A stretch of DNA of 64,000 nucleotides from Nocardia vinacea NBRC 16497. Lineage in GTDB: Bacteria; Actinomycetota; Actinomycetes; Mycobacteriales; Mycobacteriaceae. Positions 8,338 through 16,741 of the stretch are shown here, piece after piece (within the stretch, counting starts at the first letter, position 1; every line of letters begins with the position of its first letter). The notes under the pieces were generated by a model, which was not told where the DNA came from, did not search any database, and worked only from the letters and a program-made list of their open reading frames with translations. The translations under genes were made by a program, and so were the position numbers. Location of the stretch: positions 62,001-126,000 of the forward strand of contig NZ_BAGN01000122.1 of NCBI RefSeq assembly GCF_000308835.1, in the 5' to 3' direction.

Positions 8338-9449
8338 GCCCAACCTCCCGCGCGAGCACGGGTGCGGCGCAGGAGCCAGAAGAAGAAGGGGCCGCCGATG
8401 AGGGAGGTGAGCATGCCGAGGGGCAGGTCGGCGTTGTGGACCAGGGAGCGGGCGGCTACGTCGGCGGCGAGGAGCACGACCGCGCCGACGATGGCGCTCA
8501 ACGGGATGAGGATGCGGTGGGCGGGGCCGACGAGCATACGGACCACATGCGGCACGATCAGCCCGACGAACAGCACGATGCCGGTGAAGGCGACGCCCGC
8601 CGTGGCGAGGACGGCGACCACGACGATCACGTTGCGCCGCAAGCGCTCCACATCGACGCCCAGATGTCGCGCGGCGGATTCACCGAGGGCGAGCAGGTCC
8701 AGGCGGGGTGCGATGAGGACCGCGGCGAGAATGCCGAGAGCGGCCAATGGAGCGACGACGTGCACCGCATCCCAGGTGGCTCCGTTGAGACTGCCCAACT
8801 GCCAGAACACGATCTGATCGCGGGCGGCGGGGGTCGCGATGAACAGCAGGAACGCGATCAGCCCACCCGCGAAGGCATTGATCGCGACACCGGTGAGCAC
8901 CAGCGTGACCACCTCGGTGCGCCCATTCGATCGCGACAGCAGATACACCAGCAATGTGGTCAACAGCCCCGCAGCGAATGCGGCCGCCGCCACCGACCAC
9001 GCCGCCACGAACGCACCACCCACCACGATCACCGTGCCCGCACCGACCGCCGCCCCTGCCGATACTCCGATCACACCGGGTTCGGCGAGCGGATTCGCGA
9101 ACACCCCCTGCAGCAATGCACCCGCTGTCGCCAGTGCGGCCCCGACCAGGATCGCGAGCACCACGCGGGGGAACCGCACTTCCCACAGCGTCACCTCACC
9201 CGCCGGATGCGCGGGCATCGGCCCCCAGTCCAACCCGATCCGATGCAGCACACTGCCCGCGACCTCGGCAGGCGTCGTCGGCACCTGCCCGATCGCCGCC
9301 GACGCCAGCGCCAACACCACCAGCGCCGCCACCGCCACCGCGAACACGATCGCGGTCCGCGACCATCCCCGCGACTTCGGCGCGACCGGATGCGGACTGT
9401 GCGGCATCGCCGAGTCGGTCGCGGTTGTCCCAGTGGCCCTTTCGTTCAC
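8334..9449 (-). CDS. hmuU: Heme ABC transporter permease (FecCD family)
   Basis: 371 residues. Inner-membrane permease of a heme/siderophore importer with about nine to ten helices. Family motifs seen: VRFPRVVLAILVGAALATAG, GALLQGVFANPLAEPGVIGV, ARHLGVDVERLRR (coupling to the ATPase), GLIVPHVVRMLVGPAHR and the end helix DLPLGMLTSLIGGPFFFWLL. Start set at the GTG 9449, which overlaps the stop of the upstream fragment (GTGA) and follows an AGG 6 to 7 bases away; a GTG at 9455 is the alternative. Its first 45 residues are copied, imperfectly, just upstream. Confidence 0.93.
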   Translation of the reverse strand: MNERATGTTATDSAMPHSPHPVAPKSRGWSRTAIVFAVAVAALVVLALASAAIGQVPTTPAEVAGSVLHRIGLDWGPMPAHPAGEVTLWEVRFPRVVLAILVGAALATAGALLQGVFANPLAEPGVIGVSAGAAVGAGTVIVVGGAFVAAWSVAAAAFAAGLLTTLLVYLLSRSNGRTEVVTLVLTGVAINAFAGGLIAFLLFIATPAARDQIVFWQLGSLNGATWDAVHVVAPLAALGILAAVLIAPRLDLLALGESAARHLGVDVERLRRNVIVVVAVLATAGVAFTGIVLFVGLIVPHVVRMLVGPAHRILIPLSAIVGAVVLLAADVAARSLVHNADLPLGMLTSLIGGPFFFWLLRRTRARAGGWA

Positions 9450-9589
9450 ACCCACACCTGCCCGATCGCCGCCGGCAGCGCGGCCACCGCTACTGCGAAC
9501 ACGATCGCGGTGACCGAGCGCACCCGCGACTTCGGCGCAATCGGATGCGGATCACGCTGCATCGCCGGGGCGGTTGTTCCCATGGTCAT
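9446..9589 (-). repeat. Partial duplication of the hmuU 5' end (47-codon ORF)
   Basis: From the ATG at 9589 this frame reads MGTTAPAMQ, then HPIAPKS, TAIVFAVAVAAL, AAIGQV and stops. hmuU itself reads TGTTATDSAMP, HPVAPKS, TAIVFAVAVAAL, AAIGQV, so the two stretches are tandem copies; the upstream copy lacks about six codons (VVLALAS) inside the first membrane helix. DNA identity is also evident (GCGAACACGATCGCGGT occurs in both, on the plus strand, near 9341 and 9496). The same frame is open back to an ATG at 9754 that overlaps the hmuT stop (ATGA), giving a possible 102-residue product. It may be a remnant or a small coupled membrane peptide. Confidence 0.75.
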
Positions 9590-9750
9590 TTCGCTGACGC
9601 TCGCAGTCCCCGACGCTCGGCTCCGCTGTTCGCACAGTGCACTCGTGGTCCGCTCGCGCGTCACGGCACCGCTTCGATGTCCGGCTGCACATCCGCGAAG
9701 TGCCGTCTGCACTTGACCGACGTCCCGAGCACCGCACCGTGACGCGCCGC

Positions 9751-10788
9751 TCATGCGGGCTCGGTGCCGTACACGGCCGCACTGAGGGCAGCGATCACCC
9801 GGCCGGTGTTCGGGCCGAAACTCAACACCACCGAGTCGGCCATATCGACCACGCGCTTGTTGCGCCCGGCGGGTGTCTGCGCGATGCCGGGCACCTTTTC
9901 CAACCCGTCGACACCGCCGACCGACTTCAGCCCGTCCGACATCACCAGCAGCACATCAGGCGCGGCCGCGATCATGGCCTCACTGGTGATCGCGACGAAC
10001 GGCTCGGTCAACCCGGACTCGGTGCCCGCATCGCGCGCGCCGAGTGCCGCGATGAGGGCATCGGCGCCGGAGCCGGGTCCGGCGAGCATGGTGATGGCGG
10101 TGCTGCGCAGGTAGAGGAACGCGATGGTGAGGGGTTTGTCCTGTTTGGGCACTGCGGCACTGGCGGCGGCGATTTCGCCGCGGGTGCGCTGGGCCAGGGC
10201 CTGGCCACGATCGGGTACACCGAGTGCGGCGGCCACCGCCTCGATCTGCGGCACCACCCCGTCCATGGTGCGCTGCGGATCGAAGTAGACGACCGTCACC
10301 CCGGCCGCGCGCAGCTGCTCGCGCACCTGCGGGGCGGCGCTGGTGCTGTCGGTGAGAAAGACCGAAGGACGCAGTGCCAGAACGGATTCCACGTTCAGCG
10401 AACCGCTGCCACCGGTCACGATCGGCAGATTCGCGACCGCGGGAAACCCCGCCGCGGTACTGCGCCCGACCAGTTTGGCGCCCATGCCCAACGCCCAGAC
10501 CGTCTGCGCGAGTGTGCCGAATCGGTCGGCGGCGATGATGCGGCTGGCATCGGTGACCGTGACTTCGGCCCCGTCGAAGGATCGGACGGTCGCGGGCAGC
10601 GTGGGCGTGGGTTCGGGCCCGATCGGCACCGGATCGAGGTTCTCCAGTTTCGCGGTGACCGGCCCGCGGCCGCCGCTGCGGGTGGCATCGCTGTCGGTTC
10701 CGCAGGCCGAACCGACCAGCAGGGTCAATGCCAGCACGGCCAGGAGGGAACGCACCCCGCCGGATCGGACACGGTCGAGAAACCTCAT
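9751..10788 (-). CDS. hmuT: Hemin-binding lipoprotein of heme ABC transporter
   Basis: 345 residues from the ATG at 10788. The signal RSLLAVLALTLLVGSAC has a lipobox-type Cys at about residue 28. The body is a type III periplasmic-binding fold (RIIAADRFGTLAQTVWALGM, VGRSTAAGFPAVANLPIVTG, LNVESVLALRPSVFLTD, FVAITSEAMIAAAPDVLLVMSD), as in HmuT/ShuT hemin-binding proteins. It should capture heme outside the membrane and deliver it to HmuU. An IdeR/DtxR-like sequence abuts the start codon, so iron control is likely. Lies 28 bases downstream of the aldo/keto reductase stop. Confidence 0.92.
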   Translation of the reverse strand: MRFLDRVRSGGVRSLLAVLALTLLVGSACGTDSDATRSGGRGPVTAKLENLDPVPIGPEPTPTLPATVRSFDGAEVTVTDASRIIAADRFGTLAQTVWALGMGAKLVGRSTAAGFPAVANLPIVTGGSGSLNVESVLALRPSVFLTDSTSAAPQVREQLRAAGVTVVYFDPQRTMDGVVPQIEAVAAALGVPDRGQALAQRTRGEIAAASAAVPKQDKPLTIAFLYLRSTAITMLAGPGSGADALIAALGARDAGTESGLTEPFVAITSEAMIAAAPDVLLVMSDGLKSVGGVDGLEKVPGIAQTPAGRNKRVVDMADSVVLSFGPNTGRVIAALSAAVYGTEPA

Positions 10789-10807
10789 GCAGGTAAGGCT
10801 AGCCTCC
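10789..10807 (-). promoter_or_regulatory. IdeR/DtxR-like iron box at hmuT start
   Basis: Plus-strand sequence GCAGGTAAGGCTAGCCTCC. Against the known consensus TWAGGTWAGSCTWACCTWA it matches 14 of 19 positions, including the whole AGGTAAGGCTA-CCT core. It lies directly against the ATG of hmuT, so either the transcript is leaderless or nearly so, or the box overlaps the translation start region. Iron-loaded IdeR would then block heme-uptake expression. Confidence 0.6.
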
Positions 10808-10816
10808 CTCATCGAC

Positions 10817-11794
10817 TCACCCTGCCGCGCGTGCGCTGACATCGTCGAGCGCGGCCGCGATGGCACGCGGCAGTTCCAATGTCTCGGCGGCCAGCACCCC
10901 GGTGAGCTGCCCGATATCGCGCGCGCCGACGATCATGCTCGCGATGCCGGGCCGGTCGCGGATCCAGGCGAGGGCAACGGCCAACGGTGAGGTGGCCAGC
11001 CCGTCGGCGGCGGTCACCAGCGCCTCGACCACCCGGGTCGCGTGGTCGTCGAGCCGGTGCCGGATCTCGGCGGCGGTCGCCTCATCGGCACCGCGCGAAT
11101 CGGCGGGCACCCCGTCGCGGTATTTGCCGGTGAGAATGCCTCCGGCCAGCGGCGCGGTGGCGATCAGCCCCACACCGTGATGTCGAGCAGCCGGAATGAA
11201 ATCGGTTTCGGTGTCACGGACCAGCAATGAGTACGGGGTCTGCGCGACGGTGACGGGCGCGACCGCTGCGAGGCTGGCGACCTGCCAGGCATTGAACCCG
11301 CGCGCACCCGCGTAGCGGACGCGCCCGGAGCGCACCGCGTATTCGAGAGTGGCGGCGACCTCATCGAGCGGGGTCGCCGGATCCCACGCGGCGACATGCC
11401 AGATATCGAGATAGTCGGTACCCAGTTCGAGCAGCGTCCGATCGAGCTGGCGTAACAGCGCGCGACGCGAGGTGTCCACGGCCGGACGCACCGGCTCCGG
11501 CTCGGGCACGGTCGGCCCTGCGGGTGGGGGCGTGGTCCGCGGCGCGACACCCGCGCAGCCGCTGAGCACCAGATCGTCGCGGGAGACCAGATCGCCGAGC
11601 AGTTCGGCCAGAATCCGTTGTGCCGCACCGCCGGCGTAGGCGGGGGAGGTATCGACCAGTGTGCCGCCGGCCTCGGCGAACGCCACCAACTGCACCGCCG
11701 CATCGTCGGTGTCGGTATGCGCACCCCAGGTGTGGGTCGCAAGTCCTATCCGGGACACCCGTAGGCCGCTGCGGCCGACCGTCCGCTGTTCCAT
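10817..11794 (-). CDS. Aldo/keto reductase family protein, catalytic Lys replaced
   Basis: 325 residues from the ATG at 11794 (a second ATG lies one codon upstream). NADPH-dependent oxidoreductase TIM barrel. Catalytic Asp48 and Tyr53 are present ([12 protein letters not shown]), and a His at 133 (DIWHVAAWD), but the strand that normally carries the Lys (IATKxG) reads LVLSGCAG, so Lys is replaced by Cys80. The cofactor end ([23 protein letters not shown]) is intact. Activity may be weakened or altered. Same strand and 28 bases upstream of hmuT, though the iron box between them suggests separate control. Diverges from uppP. Confidence 0.85.
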   Translation of the reverse strand: MEQRTVGRSGLRVSRIGLATHTWGAHTDTDDAAVQLVAFAEAGGTLVDTSPAYAGGAAQRILAELLGDLVSRDDLVLSGCAGVAPRTTPPPAGPTVPEPEPVRPAVDTSRRALLRQLDRTLLELGTDYLDIWHVAAWDPATPLDEVAATLEYAVRSGRVRYAGARGFNAWQVASLAAVAPVTVAQTPYSLLVRDTETDFIPAARHHGVGLIATAPLAGGILTGKYRDGVPADSRGADEATAAEIRHRLDDHATRVVEALVTAADGLATSPLAVALAWIRDRPGIASMIVGARDIGQLTGVLAAETLELPRAIAAALDDVSARAAG

Positions 11795-12016
11795 CACCGT
11801 GCCCGCGCAATCGTCACGGCGCCAAGCCTAGAGTGTGGATACGCAACTCGACGCCCACCAGCACCGTGGGTCGCGCCGTCGAGCCGGGCATGCCGCCGCC
11901 ATCTCGACACTGTACTGTCGCTGCGTGATTGCGGCGGTGGTCACAGTGATGCGATCGATCGCCGGACCAATTGCCCAGTAGGAACACATTTTTCGGGCGG
12001 AAGTGGAGGCTGGTTC

Positions 12017-12961
12017 GTGGTCGGCGAGTCGATGACCTGGGTGCAGGCCTTGGTACTTGGTCTGGTGCAGGGTCTCACGGAGTTTCTGCCGATTTCTTCC
12101 TCCGCGCATCTGCGCATCGTGTCGGCGGTGTTCTTCGGCGATGACGCGGGCGCCTCGTTCACCGCCGTCACCCAGTTGGGCACCGAGGCCGCGGTGCTGG
12201 TGTTCTTCGCCAAGGACATCTGGCGGATCATCGTGGCGTGGTTCGCCGGCCTGCGCGATCGGCTGACCAAGCGTGACCGGCCGGAGCTGCCGCTGCACGA
12301 CCAGCCCACCATGCGGCTCCCGGTCATCACCGCTGATCACAAGCGCGTCCTGGACGAGCAGGCGCAGCGTGAACTCGACTACCGCATCGGCTGGTATGTG
12401 ATCATCGCGACGATCCCGATCGGTGTGCTCGGGTTTCTTTTCAAGGATCAGATCCGCACCGGCGCCCGCAATCTGTGGTTGGTGTCGTTCATGCTGGTCG
12501 CGTTCGCGCTGGTCATCGCGGCCGGTGAGTACTACGGGCGCAAGCTCCGCCCGATCGAGCAGCTGACCACCCGCGACGGTTTGATCATGGGCTTCGCGCA
12601 ATGTCTGGCCCTGGTCCCGGGTGTGTCGCGTTCCGGTGCGACCGCGACGGCGGGTCTGTTCCTCGGGCTGGAGCGCGAAGCAGCCGTGCGGTTCTCGTTC
12701 CTGCTCGCCATTCCCGCTGTGACGGCGTCGGGACTGTTCAGCCTGCCCGACGCGTTCGAACCGGCGGGTGAAGGCCTCAATGCCAGCGGACCACAGCTGC
12801 TGGTCGCGACGATTCTGGCGTTCGTGGTCGGGTATGCCTCGGTGGCGTGGCTGTTGAAGTTCGTCGGCAAACATTCCCTGGACTGGTTCGTCGGCTACCG
12901 CATCGTGCTCGGGCTGACGGTCATGGGCCTGCTCGCGGGCGGAGTGGTATCGGCGACATGA
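12017..12961 (+). CDS. uppP: Undecaprenyl-diphosphatase
   Basis: 314 residues, BacA/UppP family. Recycles the cell-wall carrier lipid by removing one phosphate from undecaprenyl (in this group decaprenyl) diphosphate; integral membrane. The two signature regions are present: [17 protein letters not shown] (residues about 16-32) and [20 protein letters not shown]. About eight membrane helices; the length includes the longer cytoplasmic loop found in actinobacteria ([17 protein letters not shown]). GTG start at 12017 with GGAGG 7 bases upstream. First gene of the conserved block leading to mshC; loss or overproduction is known to affect bacitracin tolerance in this family. Confidence 0.95.
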   Translation: MVGESMTWVQALVLGLVQGLTEFLPISSSAHLRIVSAVFFGDDAGASFTAVTQLGTEAAVLVFFAKDIWRIIVAWFAGLRDRLTKRDRPELPLHDQPTMRLPVITADHKRVLDEQAQRELDYRIGWYVIIATIPIGVLGFLFKDQIRTGARNLWLVSFMLVAFALVIAAGEYYGRKLRPIEQLTTRDGLIMGFAQCLALVPGVSRSGATATAGLFLGLEREAAVRFSFLLAIPAVTASGLFSLPDAFEPAGEGLNASGPQLLVATILAFVVGYASVAWLLKFVGKHSLDWFVGYRIVLGLTVMGLLAGGVVSAT

Positions 12962-12977
12962 TCGTTAGGCTGGTGCA

Positions 12978-13733
12978 ATGACGGTGATCCTGCTGCGGCA
13001 CGGTGTTTCGACCTCGAACACCGCCCGCACCCTGGCCGGGCGTAGTGCGGGCGTCGATCTGACCGAGCACGGCGATACCCAGGCCCGCGCCGTCGCCGAA
13101 CGGCTGGCCGCGCTGCCTATCGAGCACATCGTGCATTCGCCGCTGCTGCGCTGTCAGCGAACGGTCGCACCGCTCGCGGAAAAGCTCGGTCTGGAACCGG
13201 AGTACGACGATCGGTTGATCGAGGTCGACTACGGCGACTGGACCGGTAAGGCGATCGCGGATCTGCTGACCGAACCGCTGTGGAAGGTGGTGCAGCGGCA
13301 CGCCTCGGGCGCGGTCTTCCCCGGCGGCGAAGGTCTGGCGCAGGTGCAGGTCCGTGCGGTGGCCGCGGTGCGCGAGCATGATCGACGGTTCGCCGAGAAG
13401 GCCGGTCACGACGTGCTGTGGGTGGCGTGCACGCACGGTGACGTGATCAAATCCGTGCTCGCGGACGCGCTCGGCGTGCATCTCGACGGTTTCCAGCGCA
13501 TCGTGGTCGAACCCGCCTCGCTCAGCATCGTGCGCTACACCCCGACCGCGCCGTATGTGGTTCGGCTCAACGACACGGGGGCGGATCTGTCCGGTTTGGC
13601 AATCAAACCGCAACGGCCCGCCTCGGCTTCCGGGTCGCCCGCGGAGCCCGAAGCCGGTCCGGTTCCCGGTGGTGAGCTAGGTGGTACCCCGAGTGCGGAT
13701 AATGGGAATGCGGAGCTTCGAGATTCCTTGTAA
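12978..13733 (+). CDS. Histidine phosphatase family protein (MSMEG_4193 type)
   Basis: 251 residues. Phosphoglycerate-mutase-like fold with the RHG motif LLRHGVSTSNT (catalytic His8) and the second His in ACTHGDVIKSVLADALG. The family, annotated as a putative phosphomutase, is nearly always found between uppP and DUF3090 in actinobacteria. Substrate unknown. The last 40 residues are low-complexity Pro/Ala/Gly and probably disordered. Starts 16 bases after uppP and is followed 71 bases later by DUF3090. Confidence 0.9.
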   Translation: MTVILLRHGVSTSNTARTLAGRSAGVDLTEHGDTQARAVAERLAALPIEHIVHSPLLRCQRTVAPLAEKLGLEPEYDDRLIEVDYGDWTGKAIADLLTEPLWKVVQRHASGAVFPGGEGLAQVQVRAVAAVREHDRRFAEKAGHDVLWVACTHGDVIKSVLADALGVHLDGFQRIVVEPASLSIVRYTPTAPYVVRLNDTGADLSGLAIKPQRPASASGSPAEPEAGPVPGGELGGTPSADNGNAELRDSL

Positions 13734-13804
13734 ACGAGTAGGTGGCGTGTTGCGGAGTCCAGCGCCGCGGGTAGTCGATCAGGGTCACGTATCAGGAGGT
13801 GCAG

Positions 13805-14389
13805 ATGTCTCGCGCAATCCACGTATTTCGCACCCCCGATCGTTTTGTCGCCGGGACCGTCGGTGAGCCGGGCGATCGCGCGTTCTACCTGCAGGCCGTG
13901 CAGGAACCACGGGTGGTCAGCGTGTTGCTGGAGAAGCAGCAGGTGAAGGTGCTCGCCGACCGGATGGGTCTGCTGCTCGACGAGGTCGCGCGCCGCTTCG
14001 GCGCCGAGGTGCCGCCGCAGGCCGAGGACATCTCCGACAGCGACCCGCTGGTGACCCCGATCGACGCCGAGTTCCGGGTCGGCACCATGGGCCTGGGCTG
14101 GGACGCCGATGCGGGCGCGGTGGTGGTGGAACTGCTGGCGATCACCGAAACCGAGGTCGACGAGTCGGTGGTGCTCGATGACACCGAAGAGGGCCCCGAC
14201 GCGGTGCGGGTGTTCCTGACCCCGATCCAGGCGCGGGAGTTCGCGTTGCGCTCCACCCGGGTGATCGCGGCGGGCCGGCCGCCGTGTCCGCTGTGCGGGG
14301 AACCGCTTTCGTCGCGCGGGCATATGTGTGTGCGAACCAACGGATACAAGCGCGGGGATATTTTCGGCGCGGCCGAGCTAGAGGAGTAG
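13805..14389 (+). CDS. DUF3090 family protein with zinc-ribbon-like end
   Basis: 194 residues. ATG at 13805 with AGGAGGT 4 bases upstream; the GTG two codons earlier lies inside the Shine-Dalgarno and is not credible. Conserved N-terminus HVFRTPDRFVAGTVGEPGDR and an acidic middle match DUF3090. The C-terminus PCPLCGEPLSSRGHMC has Cys-x2-Cys and a further His/Cys pair suitable for zinc. Cytoplasmic. Role unknown, but the gene travels with the SCO1664-family gene that follows 3 bases later. Confidence 0.92.
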   Translation: MSRAIHVFRTPDRFVAGTVGEPGDRAFYLQAVQEPRVVSVLLEKQQVKVLADRMGLLLDEVARRFGAEVPPQAEDISDSDPLVTPIDAEFRVGTMGLGWDADAGAVVVELLAITETEVDESVVLDDTEEGPDAVRVFLTPIQAREFALRSTRVIAAGRPPCPLCGEPLSSRGHMCVRTNGYKRGDIFGAAELEE

Positions 14390-14392
14390 TCC

Positions 14393-15175
14393 GTGGCCGA
14401 GCCTCGATGGCACACCGCGGAATTGACGGTGATCGGGCGGGTGACGACCGCGAGCAATGTCACCCTCGTCTGCGATACGGACGGCGTTCGCGTGGTCTAC
14501 AAGCCGGTGCGCGGGGAACGGCCGCTGTGGGATTTCCCGGACGGCACCCTGGCCGGGCGTGAGGTGGCTTCGTATCGGGTGTCGGATGCGCTCGGCTGGG
14601 GTGTGATTCCGGAGACCATCCTGCGCGATGGCCCGTACGGGCCGGGCATGGTGCAGCGCTGGGTGGAGTCGGTGGACAACCACACCGATCAGGGCAACCG
14701 GCTCGATCTGGTCGATCTGGTGCCGTTGGGCGCGGTGCCGGCGGGGTTCTGCGAGGTACTGCGCGCCGAGGATGCGGCGGGTAACGAGGTGTCGCTGATC
14801 CATGCCGACGATCCGCGGTTGCAGCGGATGGCGGTGCTCGATGTGCTGCTCAACAATGCCGACCGCAAGGGCGGGCACGCGTTGGAAGGTGTCGACGGGC
14901 AGGTCTACGGCGTCGACCACGGCATCTGCCTGCACAGTGAGCACAAGTTGCGCACGGTGCTGTGGGGATGGGCGGGTAAACCCATCTGTGACGCGCTGAT
15001 GGCCGATATCGCCGCCTTCGCGAAGACACTCCCCGGTGCGCTCGCCGATGCTCTGGCATCGCATATCACCGATGCCGAGATCGATGCGCTCGCCGACCGC
15101 GCGCAGGAGTTGCTGGACAATCCGGTGATGCCGATGCCGAGGACCTCGCGGCCGATTCCGTGGCCCGCGTTCTGA
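14393..15175 (+). CDS. SCO1664 family protein (PI3/4-kinase-like fold)
   Basis: 260 residues from GTG 14393, 3 bases after DUF3090 with GAGGAG upstream. Has the marks of a lipid/protein kinase-like catalytic core: VVYKPVRGERPLWDF (nucleotide-binding Lys), LGWGVIPETILRDGPYGPG, LLNNADRKGGH (catalytic loop N-x-D-R-K) and YGVDHGICLH (metal-binding DHG). This resembles phosphatidylinositol 3/4-kinase and HipA-like folds. Phosphorylation target unknown; the conserved neighbourhood with mshC, DUF3090 and the histidine phosphatase suggests a shared pathway. Confidence 0.92.
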   Translation: MAEPRWHTAELTVIGRVTTASNVTLVCDTDGVRVVYKPVRGERPLWDFPDGTLAGREVASYRVSDALGWGVIPETILRDGPYGPGMVQRWVESVDNHTDQGNRLDLVDLVPLGAVPAGFCEVLRAEDAAGNEVSLIHADDPRLQRMAVLDVLLNNADRKGGHALEGVDGQVYGVDHGICLHSEHKLRTVLWGWAGKPICDALMADIAAFAKTLPGALADALASHITDAEIDALADRAQELLDNPVMPMPRTSRPIPWPAF

Positions 15176-15630
15176 GTCGGGCCTGACGGGTCGGCTGCGA
15201 TAGCCGACTGTGCAATGTTGCATCTAATGCAGAGGTGCACGGACTGCTCGATGCCGAACCGGTGTTCGAACGGCGAGATACGCGGCGCGGAGAATTCACC
15301 CAGCTCGGGCACTCGGCAACGGACTCGACATCCCACACCGGGACCGCACCTTCGTCGTCGAGTCGAACACCGCCGCCGACCCGGTCAATCGCTGATCGCA
15401 CCCTATCCGCTGCAGCCGCTGCGGTGATCGGCCGAGACAAGCGGACGGCCGTCCCTGCGAGTTGGGCTGGGTCCTCAAGTCCAGGCATGCCGCCGATGGC
15501 CGTGTCCGGCTCGCGCGGCCGACCTTATGGGAGCTGGATGGTGCAGTACTGGACTTGCTTCCCGGTGTTGATCGCGGGGTGCACCGGCCGGGGCTTCGGG
15601 CGGCAGCAAGCCGATCTACTCGTATCTCGC
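15176..15630. other. Gene-poor stretch between SCO1664-family gene and LLM oxidoreductase
   Basis: About 455 bases with only short, arginine/serine-rich frames. On the plus strand, 15215-15390 looks weakly protein-like across two frames (AEVHGLLDAEPVFERRDTRR, then NGLDIPHRDRTFVVESNTAA), which could be a frameshifted remnant of an unidentified gene. No promoter, repeat or RNA gene is evident. Confidence 0.4.
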
Positions 15631-16503
15631 TCAGCTCACCAGCGGGCGGACCTCGGTGCCGGCGAAGCGGACGAATTCGATCAGATCCGGATCGTCGTCG
15701 GTGGGTTCGAGGACGACGGTGTCGGCGCCCGCCTCGGTGTAGCGGCGGACGGCGGCGGCGATGGTTCGGGCGTCGCCGGCGACACCGGCTTCGGGCGGAT
15801 GCTCGCTGGTGTTGCGTTGCTGGGCGGCTGTCAGGCGTTCGGCCGCGTCCGGGCCGGTGGCTGTGAGCAGGTTGACGATGACCCGATGTGGTTCGGTGCG
15901 TGCGGCTTTCACGCGGCCTTCCTCGATGCGTGCGCGAGCGGCGCGGACGCCGTCGAGGGTGGTTCGCGAGGTGAGGATGGTGGCGTCGGCGAGTTCGCCG
16001 GACAGGCGCAGTGTCTGTGGACCTGTCGCGGCGGCCGTGATCGGTGGGGGTGTGGTGGGCGGCCAGTCCAGGGCGACATTGTCGAGGCGTACGTATCGGC
16101 CTGCGGCACTGATCTTCTCACCGTTCAGCAGGCCGCGCAGCGCACTCAACTGTTCCCGCAGCAGCGTCATCGGCGATTCGACCCGTGCACCGATCTGTCC
16201 CATCCAGTCCTGCACACCGTGCCCGAAACCCGGAATAACCCGGCCCGGATGCAGCCGCAGCAGCGCCGCCACCTCCATGGCGGTGAGCGCGACATTCCGC
16301 AACGGCACGGGCATCACCCCGATCCCGACGCGTACTCGCTCCGTCCTCGCCAACACCGTTGCGGCAGTTGCGATCCCGCCGGCCCAGAAGCAGTCTTCCC
16401 ACAACCACAGTTCTTCGAGACCGCTGTCCTCGGCTGCGGCCGCCACCGCGAGCAAACGTTCCGGGGAAACCTGGGGCATCGACACCGCACCGAGAACAGT
16501 CAC
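15631..16503 (-). CDS. LLM-class flavin-dependent oxidoreductase
   Basis: 290 residues, luciferase-like TIM barrel. Seen: GLEELWLWEDCFWAGGIATA, RVRVGIGVMPVPLRNVALTAMEVAALLRLHPGR and VIPGFGHGVQDWMGQIGAR, typical of the F420-dependent branch (compare Mer and N5,N10-methylene-H4MPT reductase-like proteins), which is abundant in mycobacteria and Nocardia. Cofactor could be F420 or FMN; substrate unknown. Faces away from mshC and interrupts the otherwise conserved uppP-to-mshC block, so it is probably an insertion specific to this lineage. Confidence 0.88.
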   Translation of the reverse strand: MTVLGAVSMPQVSPERLLAVAAAAEDSGLEELWLWEDCFWAGGIATAATVLARTERVRVGIGVMPVPLRNVALTAMEVAALLRLHPGRVIPGFGHGVQDWMGQIGARVESPMTLLREQLSALRGLLNGEKISAAGRYVRLDNVALDWPPTTPPPITAAATGPQTLRLSGELADATILTSRTTLDGVRAARARIEEGRVKAARTEPHRVIVNLLTATGPDAAERLTAAQQRNTSEHPPEAGVAGDARTIAAAVRRYTEAGADTVVLEPTDDDPDLIEFVRFAGTEVRPLVS

Positions 16504-16741
16504 CCGTCCAACCTAGCGCGATCCCACTCGGCCCCGGCTGAATTCGAGTGCTCGGCGCTCACAGCAAACTCAGCGACAGTGACCTGCGCCACTCGCGGCA
16601 ATTCGATCCACCAGACGGCAACCATTGACATCCGGCTTTTGCGACATCGGAGCAGGTCAGATCCGGGGTGGTTGCCCTACAACCTACCGTTCGGAGCAGG
16701 GTGCGGCGCAATGGCCGTCACCACACCTCTACCCTCGAATC

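Noticed and set aside
15215-15430. Plus-strand frames as a gene between the SCO1664-family gene and the LLM oxidoreductase.
   Set aside because: Protein-like pieces are split across frames and match nothing I know; reported only as a possible remnant.
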